From Polymyxa betae (lineage: Eukaryota; Endomyxa; Phytomyxea; Plasmodiophorida; Plasmodiophoridae): a stretch of 64,000 nucleotides of DNA. The position numbers were made by a program, and so were the translations under genes. Below, piece after piece: positions 56,092 to 64,000 of the stretch (position 1 is the first letter of the stretch; each line of letters begins with the position of its first letter). A model generated the notes under the pieces. It searched no databases. It was not told the origin of the DNA and saw only the letters and a program-made list of their open reading frames with translations. The stretch is taken from assembly GCA_003693705.1 (NCBI GenBank), contig RBZT01000978.1, positions 1 through 64,000 on the forward strand. Direction: 5' to 3'.

Positions 56092-57534
56092 TTATAATCT
56101 GGTCTGCAACACTCGATGTCTCAAGACACCAATATGTAATTCCATCATACGAATCTCATTACGTAATTCGACGAGAGCTCCACGAATACGTCTTAATGGG
56201 CTCATATCAGTCATGGAATCATTACGGCTATCAAGTTGACGCTTGGAAGATTCCAATTCTTCAGTCTTGGATGCCAAACTCTCATTTAACACATTCACCT
56301 CACTTGACAACCGACTGTACTCTTTCTTCATATCTTCAATCTACAAATCGATCAGTAAAATTCCCGAGAAGAAGTCAATAGAACAACACGAAATTACTTA
56401 CAGCGGAATGCTGCTTCTGAAAATCTCCCACGAGATGAGAGAACTTCTCTTGAATATGCCTCTCTTGTGACTGAATTCTGCTTGTAATTTCAGCCATTTG
56501 AGTTCCGATTTTATTCAGCAACGTATTGAGATCTGGTGTTAACTCTCTCAGCAGCTGATCATGCTTCACCATTGAATCAAGATGCGTGCGCCATTCCTTC
56601 GCTGCTCCCATTATCTTCATCTTTAACAGAGGTGCTACACGCTCCATCTCCAATTTCCATTCTGCAGGATCCACCTATAGATCGCCAACATTCAGATTTG
56701 TCTCAGAGATAGCAAATATCTTACACTGGATTGCATAATAACGGCAGGCTTTAATTCACCATCGTTGCCAGGTTCTAGGACGGGCTCACTGGCATAAAAG
56801 GCATCATATTGAGCATCGTCGTCATCATTATCACTTCCGCGATCGTCGTCCTCTATGTCACCACCAATTCGGAAATCGTCATCGATCTCGGTGCCAACCT
56901 TAACAATGGTGATTATCAGCAGACACAAAATAAAATCCAGATTACACTGTCTGAAGCATTGTTTTGCTCTCTTGTCAGATGGTCGTACGACGGCTTTCGA
57001 ATGCGAATGCTTTTGGCTCGTAGAGCCCGATCGATGACAAATTTTAGCAACGACAACACATGAATGCCATAACCAGGTTTCAACTGATTAAAACAGGTTA
57101 AAAATGAAGAAAATTCAAGAGGATTACTGCCTCACTTTTGAAGCAGGAAAGTCGGCAGTAAAACCAAGCTTTGTGATTTCCAACAAGATGTTATTTGATG
57201 CTGTTGATGGATCATCGAACTCCCAATCGAGAAAATCGGCTTGACAGATTTTGAGAGCCCATGCGACTACAGCAGCAAAGCAAGGAAATGGTGAGATCTT
57301 GCCCGGCACCAAGAATATCGAATGGTCAAAGACAGGAAAGGATTTAGCAGAACAGAACGAGGATTCATAATCTAATAGTTTCAGCTTGTCAATGATCTGG
57401 TCCATGAGAACATAACATTGACCATCGGGCCAATCTCCAGTAGCTGAACCACGACGCCGACCAGCAGGGGTGGGTCGCTGCTGATCATCTTCGTCCTCCA
57501 TTTTTATGTCCCAATCTCTGTGATCGACATTCAT
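56092..57534 (-). CDS. IFT57: Intraflagellar transport protein 57
   Basis: IFT57 is an IFT-B peripheral subunit paired with IFT20 and linked to kinesin-II. Start at the ATG at 57,534. The N-terminal CH-like domain reads MDQIIDKLKLLDYESSF, FPCFAAVVAWAL, WEFDDPSTASNNILLEITKL and FTADFPASKV. Then, over introns, come GYGIHVLSLLKFVIDRAL, an acidic linker (DDDRGSDNDDDDAQYDAFY), VDPAEWKLEMERVAPLLK, AAKEWRTHLDSMVKHDQLL and coiled coil. The hallmark C-terminus is MTDMSPLRRIRGALVELRNE...MELHIGVLRHRVLQTRL, stop at 56,092. All parts of the family are present in about 400 residues, six exons or so. Confidence 0.92.
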
Positions 57535-57802
57535 GATCAGTACGGCACACAGGTCACACAAGCGTATTGCAAAGACTCATTGAAAATTCTTATCTAAACA
57601 ATGATTTAGACTTCAGTTATCAGGTCTGAATGCGATTGAGCTTGCTTCTTTAATCAAGAGTTCGATCTGACGTTGTAAGTTTTCAAAATGCTTGAGAAAA
57701 AGAAAGTTGATCCCCAAGAAAAGAGGAATGACAGAGAGTGGAGAAGAAAGATATACCTCGCAGCGGCGTAGCTTTCTAGAATCATCAACAAGATTGCAAA
57801 CA

Positions 57803-57842
57803 GATGTCCAGCTAATGTACCGGGCAACAGGTCCACTTTAAG
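57803..57842 (+). repeat. About 40-bp direct repeat flanking the uS12m fragment (copy 1)
   Basis: GATGTCCAGCTAATGTACCG... at 57,803 is about 80% identical to GATGTTCAGCTAACAAACCG... at 58,021-58,059. Both contain CCGGGCAACAGG/CCGGGCACAGG and end in CACTT(A)TAA. Spacing is 218 bases. Confidence 0.6.
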
Positions 57843-57844
57843 AA

Positions 57845-58059
57845 AAGCTTCGGAAGGTTATTCGTGTTAAACTAACAAAAATAATGTAGAAGTTACAGCC
57901 CATGTTCCGGGAGAAGGGCATAATATACAAGAGTACTCAATTGCATTAGTCAGATCAGGTCGAGGAAGGGATTTACCTAGTATACGATATAAAGTTACTA
58001 AAAGGAAATATGATGCAATAGATGTTCAGCTAACAAACCGGGCACAGGTTCACTTATAA
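57845..58059 (+). pseudogene. Mitochondrial ribosomal protein uS12m C-terminal fragment, frameshifted
   Basis: [11 protein letters not shown] at 57,845-57,880 and, in another frame, [38 protein letters not shown] and KRKYDAIDV to about 58,029 match the second half of uS12m (bacterial: LRKVCRVRLTN, GGEGHNLQEHS, RGGRVKDLPGVRYH). The two frames are separated by a run of A where one base more would restore continuity. The first half of the protein (KPNSA region and before) is not found upstream. The end runs into a repeat (58,021-58,059) whose sister copy lies at 57,803-57,842, and stops there instead of in the usual RSKYG-K tail. It is thus a partial, probably non-functional copy, unless introns and an assembly error hide a real gene. 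Confidence 0.6.
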
Positions 58060-58484
58060 AAGGGAGCCTTCTCCTCTAGCCTGGAGGGATAACATAATTA
58101 AAGCACACCTATGCCACTAGAAGAGCTGAATCGGGGCGACCTCGAAATGGGGCTTGAATGCTTTTCCTCTATGTCGATTCACCAAGTTGGGTACTTATTG
58201 AACCTCATGCTATAACGACAATTTGTAAAGTATGCGATGTTCGACTCCGATTTGGTTGCTAGTGGTTTCGAAGCGAATGTCGGGTGATGAATTTGAGAAA
58301 AGAGCGTCTTTTGTTGGGACAAAGTTTTCACTCATAAAACCGGTCTCGAATTTCCAGAAGAACAAGAATTAGTAACCAGTAAAAAATTGAACATAGCCAA
58401 AAGAATGAACTGTTCGGGAATCCCCAATCGAAAATAACAATGATATAGACAATTCTGTTTAGTGAAAAATGATATTGCAAATTA
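58060..58484. other. Intergenic stretch, no supported gene
   Basis: About 425 bases between the uS12m fragment and the 3' end of the 2-oxoglutarate dehydrogenase gene. A weak inverted pair CTCTAGCCTGGAGG lies near 58,074. Nothing else recognised. Confidence 0.5.
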
Positions 58485-61400
58485 TCAAGCATAAACAGAT
58501 GACACGATATTCTCGAATTCCTTTTGGTGGACACTAGCGAAACCAGTCGCAGGCGCAGCAGCAGTTGGTCGCCCGGCGTATTTCTAGAAATGAAGTCAGT
58601 ACAAAAAGGACCAAATAAAACCGGATTACAATTTGCTGCCGTCCGATGGAGCGGAAAGCAGTTTGTAAGCGAGGCTTGACGTAACTCCAAGCACCCATAT
58701 TCTTGGGCTCCTCTTGAGCCCAAATGATCTCCGCTTGTTGGTATCGATTAGCCTCATCAAGAACCAAGTCGAAAGGGAACGGGGAAATTTGTTCGATTCT
58801 GCAAAGGGCGACATCCGTTCTAGATTCCCCTTGCTCAAGCAGATCGTAATAAACCTTTCAACAAAAGCCATTAGAATATACGAAAGACAAACTGAAACGC
58901 AATGGCAAACCTTTCCTGAGCAAAATACAAGTTTCTTAACAGCCTCTGGATTCTGGACAATTTGTGGACGGGATTCTTCGATGACCCTTCTAAACGTAGA
59001 ATCACCTGACATCTCCTCTAGTGTTGATACGGCTCTCTTGTGACGAAGCAGGGATTTGGGATTCATCACAATCAGCGGTTTGCGGAACTGACGATGAATT
59101 TGTCGTCGGAGCACATGGAAATAATTTGCAGGAGTTGAGGGCATCACGACCTGCCAGTTGTTTTGTTGGATCTGTTTTCTCAGCTCGTCCTTCATCTCAG
59201 GAACTGTATCTTCGTCTTCAGCAGACATTTGAAGAAATCGTTCCAATCGTGCAGAACTATGTTCAGGGCCCTGGCCTTCATATCCATGAGGTAAGAGAAT
59301 TACCAAACCAGATTGCCTAAGCCATTTTGCTTCTCCACAGGAAATAAACTGATCGAAAATAATTTGAGCACCTACAACCTCATAGGTAAGAGAGTAGAGC
59401 AGTAAAATCTGACCGTTGACCGTTTGCGAAATCTCCAAATTGAGCTTCCCATAACACCAATGCGTTAGGATTCTCAAGTGAATACCCCAACTCAAAGCCA
59501 AGAACTCCAAATTCACTCAAACTGGAATTGGAAACCGAAAAAGCGGCCTGGTTCGGAGATAAGTTCGCTAAGGGGATATAAGGCTGACGATTGCCATCGA
59601 TTTGGTCATGGAGCACAGCATGACGGTGAGAGAAAGTCCCACGCTCGACATCCTAGACACGCTATAAGAGAGGTGGGCAGTAAATGGCGGGCACATACCT
59701 GCCCACTCAAGCGCACATGACACTTTTCTAACAGAAGGCTACCGAATGCTAACGCCTCAGCAGTACCCCAGTCAAACCCTTGTTTAGTCTCAAACATTTT
59801 GGCTTTGGCATTGAGAATGTTTGAAAGTCGCCGGTGAATGTTGAAGTCTCCAGGAACAGAGCATAACCTGCAGAAAATAAACAAGATGTTCTTAAAAAAA
59901 ATGTCATTACTTCTGGCCGATATTTTCTAAATCAGAACCTGAGACTCCAGTACTCTGAGGCTGGGAATGTTGAGAAGACCTCAAGAAACCTTCCCAGTTA
60001 GACGATAGCCAGTCAGAGGCGACAGAAACTCGTTCACGTGACTGTTCAAATGCTTCATCGAGTTTCGTGCGTGCTCTGACAGATATCTAAACATGGTTCA
60101 GCAAAATAAACAATAGGAGAAACAAAATCGAACAGCATCGGCCTCATCAGCAGAAACAATGTTTCGAGTTTCCAAATTCTTTCTGTAAGTATCCAATACA
60201 GAGCTCATTTGGCCAATCTGACGGTACATCAGAGGCTGGGTGAACCTGAAAATGCTCAGTTTAATGATGGAGAGGACTTTCAATGCTTACATGGGTTCGT
60301 CAATTTCGTTATGACCGAACTTTCGGTAGCAAACCACGTCAATAACAACATCACGGCCAAATCTAAAAAAAAAAATGTTAAACTGGCAAGCGATTTAAGA
60401 GATAAACTACTTCTGGCGCCAGGCTGCAGCAAGCTGATGCACTCGCGTAACCGCCTCAACGTCGTTTCCATTCACATGAAAGACAGGAGCATTAAATGCT
60501 TTGGCTAAATCGCTGCAATAGGCAGATGAACGCGACCTACAGTAGTTACAAATTGAGAAATGATCCAAAGCAGAGCACAGAGATGTACTTGGTAGGGTCT
60601 GTGGTAAACCCAATTTGATTGTTGACAATGATGTGGATCGTGCCGCCAACAGAATAACTGGGCAGATCAGTAAAACCCATCGTTTCATAAACAACTCCTT
60701 GTCCAGCGAAAGCAGCGTCACCATGAAGAAGTAAGGGTAAGACTTTGGACTTGTCTAGAAATAAGTTAAGATAAACTTCTTAAAAAGAAGCAGAGTAACA
60801 ACCCATATTAAACTTATAGAATTGCTTGGCACGAGCTTTGCCCATAACAACAGGATTGACAGCTTCAAGATGAGAGGGATTTGCAAGTAAACTGAGATGG
60901 ACATTTCCACCGCCAATGACAGGCCGATTAAATGACATCCCTAAATGATACTTGACATCACCGCTTCCTGAGCCTGAATAAGATAAAAGAAATGGAGCAT
61001 AAATGTTTAAACCTTCAAATTCAGAAATTGAGCCGCCTCCAGAGAATTCAGCAAAGATCTGCTTAAGTGGTTTCCGAACAACGTTCGCAAGCACATTCAG
61101 ACGTCCTCGATGGGGCATTCCCATAACGACATCAGTTACCCCTAACATCAAATAAAATAAATTTTAGCGAGAAAAGAGCATTTAACCAAACCGTTATGAT
61201 GCGCATGGTCGATCAATTGCTTCATTCCAGGAATAACCGCCTCTGCACCTTCCAGGCCAAATCGTTTAGCCGTCGACCATTTGTTAGCCAAAAAACGCTC
61301 GAAATGATCCGCCCAGATCAAGCGATCCAAAATCCGCTCACTTTCCGACTTTGTGAATGCAAAGGGTTCGGCCAGCTCGATATTGTCGCGGATCCAGTTG

Positions 61401-62168
61401 CATAGGTCTAAGCAAGCACGTCACTCACAGCCCAACGGCAAGATATTTGCAAAAATATACCTGTGCTTGGAATATGCATGTACTCGAAGCCAATATGCCT
61501 CGTATATGCGTCTTTCAGTTGTTGGAGCAGAGTTTTTAGCTTGATAGGAGGACGTGCAGGATCGTGGAATCCTGAATCCAACACTTATGGAGAGAAAAAT
61601 TTTACAACTGTTTCCCCAACCTTTCAGGCCCTTCACGCGAATATCAACCACACGATCAAGATCGCTTTCGGAAATCCCAAAGCGGGCAAGATTGAACTCG
61701 TTCTGAGCAATTATCTTCCGGTCAATGCCATGCTGTGTTAAGCCCAATGGATCTACCAAATCTAAAAAAAGGAAGAGAAATATGAACAAGCATTGAAGAC
61801 CTAGCTTCGCCGAATAATGTCCACGAACTTGATAAGCCCTGATCAATTGTGTTACTTTAACAGCAAGATCATCAAACGAACGGTCAGTGGGGACAGGGGC
61901 TAGGAAGAAAATTCATTAATCTGAGGCATGGGCGATTTCCATATGTCTAACTCTGATTCTTTCCAGAAACCGGTGCGATTGCAAACTGGCCAGTTCTGAA
62001 GTATGCATCCCAAGAAGCATGAACTGAATTCGGGTCCTTTTTCCAGCTCTCGAACATTGCTTCCATGTAAGTAGCATTCCCTCCCTGAAATACTGACAGA
62101 AGCCGGCGGCCGGCAACGGCACGATATGACGCCTTTCGTATCCACATAATACTAGCGAGGATCGTCAT
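58485..62168 (-). CDS. KGD1: 2-oxoglutarate dehydrogenase E1 component, mitochondrial
   Basis: E1o decarboxylates 2-oxoglutarate with thiamine diphosphate in the TCA cycle. The ATG at 62,168 (a second lies seven codons on) opens a basic targeting segment ([20 protein letters not shown]), then [16 protein letters not shown] and [12 protein letters not shown]. Further exons give [71 protein letters not shown], the ThDP/Mg segment with GDAAFAGQG and [67 protein letters not shown] and a C-terminus with [13 protein letters not shown] ending at 58,485-58,487. Length of about 1,000 residues and all active-site blocks are as expected; about twelve introns. Confidence 0.93.
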
Positions 62169-62735
62169 TCGGCCTGTCTGTCTTCCCAGGAAGCACTTTG
62201 GCTTTCTGTAATTTCAGAGATAACTTTGGCAGAAAAGAGGAATGACAGAAAGCCGGGGAACGAGACAGGATCGGCGTAGCCTCATCCCCGGCACATCAGT
62301 CATCATGTAAACTCGAGTGAGGTAACATAATCATGTTTCATGACCACATCTATCTCATCCATATTCTCTCCATCTACAAAAGTCCTTTTTCCTGTTGTAT
62401 GCTGATGAAAATTGAGAGACTTACGGGAATCATGAAATATCCTGGCAATGAAGCTTAAAATTGATTTTTGTCCCGCAAGCCTGATTACGACTCTATACAG
62501 ACTTTGAAATTTCGATAAAAATTATGTTTGAATGCACAATAATAACATTGAATAGAGATTGCGGTTGTGCCTTACTTCATTCCATGATGACAATATTTTA
62601 TGTTTCACTTAACCTGAAAAAAAACTGATCCAGCATGAATCTGTAATAGAGCCTGATCCACTTTCTATCCATCAGGTAACCATTGTGTTTTCCGGTCTCG
62701 GCCTTCAGCGCATAATCCAGTGAAGTGTGAACCTC
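62169..62735. other. Intergenic region with a short dispersed repeat
   Basis: Holds the promoters of the divergent KGD1 and EMC6 genes. AGAAAAGAGGAATGACAGA at 62,231-62,249 is identical to 57,718-57,736, and both copies are followed about 25-30 bases later by CGGCGTAGC. A GC-rich pair CCGGGGA/TCCCCGG (around 62,253 and 62,286) can form a small hairpin. No gene recognised. Confidence 0.5.
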
Positions 62736-63104
62736 ATGGATCATTGTCAGCACCCAAACGAGATCGTCGACGATGTCAACCTAGCATTCAACCAGCAAGC
62801 GTATACGTCGATCCAGGTCTTAGTTTCGATTGTGTCTGGATGCTTGTGCGGTTTGCTGGGTCTAACAAGTTTGCTGGGGCTTGCGTTCTTCATCGTCACC
62901 TATCTAATCACATCGCTCTACGTTATCTTGCATACAGGACCGAATTTTCACAAGTACTTTTTGTCAATACTGTCAATGATAAAATCGGGAATTTCGCAAT
63001 CTGCAATGGTACGTCTCTTTCAAATGAAGTTCTTCGTTTTAATTACCTCATAGACGTTTGTCTTGTTCTGGACTTTAATATTTAATATGATCTATGTCTA
63101 CTAA
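62736..63104 (+). CDS. EMC6: ER membrane protein complex subunit 6
   Basis: EMC6 is a small core subunit of the ER membrane complex that inserts tail-anchored and multi-pass proteins. Exon 1 is 62,736-63,008 (ATG inside CCTCATGGAT), the intron is 63,009-63,053 (45 nt, GTACGT to TAG) and exon 2 is 63,054-63,104. The 107-residue product has a polar N-terminus, two or three membrane spans (LVSIVSGCLCGLLGLTSLLG, then AFFIVTYLITSLYVIL), a loop HTGPNFHKYFLS and a final span encoded by exon 2 (TFVLFWTLIFNMIYVY). The G-x-L-G-L-T motif and the C-terminal FVLFWTLxxxMIYVY are diagnostic, and length equals the family norm (about 110). Reading exon 1 through the intron would lose the last span, which supports the splice. 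Confidence 0.92.
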
Positions 63105-63487
63105 ATATCTTAGACTATTAATCACTGTAAGATAATATAATTACGAGTTTACAGCAACGATGGCGTCAGCTCTAGTCGCTCATCCGTGAGAATAACGGCT
63201 TAGGTCGATATTATCTCTCTGACAGAAATTTGGCATCCTTCTTATCGTTGCTAGTATCGGTTTCGGTAATCGTACAACTATAGATAGAATGTGCCGAGAT
63301 TTAGGTGTTCATCTGCAGCGATGCCACCGAATCATGGCGCTTCCCGTCTCAGATCCAGAGTACTCGAGATCATCCTCGACGACCCATCAAACTCTCTACT
63401 GATATTTCTCTCAGACTCCGTCACGAATGACCAATCTTGACTCTCTCAATAGCGATATATTTATTTTGATAAGTCTATTTCTTAGTG

Positions 63488-64000
63488 ATGAGGTGGATGG
63501 CTTTTGGATTTGCGTGCGATTGTCGTTTAACGGTTGTTCAGGAAGTGTGTGCTTTGTTCCAATCAAGTCGGGCAGTTGAAAGATTGAGCAGATTACCAGG
63601 CTTTTGGAAGGTTAAAACTCCCATGATTGTAATATGTTTTCACAAGGTTGCAGGCACGATCGTTAGTTTTCATGCCGGCTCTGCAATCATCAGCCATAGT
63701 CAGTGTTTTTCATCGAGAGATTGTTATCGATGGATTCCCTCTGGCTCCTTTTTATTGGCGCGATCGATATCGCTCAGCACGAATGCTACAGCCAAAAGGA
63801 CTGCTAGTTTCGTCCGATCTCCTCTCCTGGTTCGACGTATCAAATTTGCCAGAATCAACTCTTTCGAAACCGCCACTAAAATCCGACCCCGAATTAGATT
63901 CAGAGTTAGGTGAAGGTTCGGAACAAAACGCTCCTGGTGCTTTCTTACAACACTTTTTGCACCGAATCTTGCACCCGAACGACGATGCGATGGCAATTAA
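63488..64000 (+). CDS. Unidentified gene, cut by the window end
   Basis: From the ATG at 63,488 an exon (RLTVVQEVCALFQSSRAVER, LPGFWK) ends at a GTTAAA donor. A 46-nt intron ending TTGCAG joins in frame to ARSLVFMPALQSSAIVSVFH, REIVIDGFPLAPFYWRDRYR, LSWFDVSNLPESTLSKPP and an acidic part, still open at base 64,000. The product is soluble and mixed in character; I do not recognise it. The true start may lie further upstream, since 63,105-63,487 contains no clear promoter or stop barrier I could define. That gap holds no other gene. Confidence 0.45.

Noticed and set aside
57654-57836. Minus-strand hydrophobic 60-codon ORF
   Set aside because: Lies in repeat-like DNA upstream of the uS12m fragment; Phe/Leu runs come from CTT/TTC tracts.
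1-64000. CRISPR array, tRNA, rRNA or bacterial operon
   Set aside because: No regularly spaced repeats, no cloverleaf-like or rRNA-like segments were recognised by eye, and intron structure is eukaryotic.

Overview
The window looks like nuclear DNA of a flagellated (zoosporic, chytrid-type) fungus. The fungal signal is a Zn(2)-Cys(6) transcription factor at 30.1-31.4 kb, plus GPI-anchored-type Ser/Thr-rich secreted proteins. The flagellar signal is intraflagellar-transport proteins IFT81 (34.4-36.9 kb) and IFT57 (56.1-57.5 kb), and an outer-dynein-arm docking-complex coiled-coil protein (54.1-55.8 kb). Genes are packed, lie on both strands, and are broken by many very short introns (mostly about 41-60 nt, GT-AG, usually with a CTAAC/CTAAT-like branch point just before the acceptor). 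All exon joins reported here were made by hand from frame continuity and family similarity. No transcript data were available.

Layout. 0-3.4 kb is repeat-rich: a lone Gag-like ORF, a 909-bp terminal-inverted-repeat element with a 6-bp target duplication, and a perfect 13-bp inverted repeat. 3.4-19.1 kb carries a tail-anchored protein, a secreted coiled-coil protein with a six-cysteine tail, a TMEM18-like membrane protein, a voltage-sensor/extracellular-loop/class III cyclase fusion, a long coiled-coil kinesin, and two GPI-type secreted proteins. By eye this stretch is more AT- and GATC-rich than the rest. 19.2-32 kb carries pyruvate dehydrogenase E1 beta, TRAPPC11, a small type I membrane protein, a bacterial-type hypoxanthine phosphoribosyltransferase, a degraded Tc1/mariner (IS630-like) transposon, REV7, and the transcription factor, whose coding frame is broken by an 83-bp tandem duplication. 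32.4-48.4 kb carries a mitochondrial aldehyde dehydrogenase, IFT81, CDT1, a CUL4-like cullin, an XRCC4-like protein, a ubiquitin protease, a TMEM184 protein and an MFS carrier. 49-64 kb carries a two-pore channel, PEX19, three flagellum-type coiled-coil genes, a uS12m fragment, the 2-oxoglutarate dehydrogenase E1, EMC6 and a truncated unknown gene.

How the genes fit together. One theme is the motile zoospore: IFT81, IFT57, the dynein-docking protein and perhaps the kinesin build or run the flagellum. The voltage-sensor cyclase and the two-pore channel could couple membrane potential or calcium to behaviour. A second theme is genome replication and ubiquitin: CDT1 and a CUL4-like cullin lie tail to tail, with an XRCC4-like gene and a deubiquitinase next to them and REV7 nearby. 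A third is mitochondrial carbon metabolism (PDH E1 beta, OGDH E1, aldehyde dehydrogenase).

The most unusual object is the voltage-sensor cyclase at 6,681-9,361. It has a near-perfect R-x-x-R ladder of about ten basic residues, no channel pore, and a cyclase domain in which both metal-binding aspartates are replaced (His465, Glu508).
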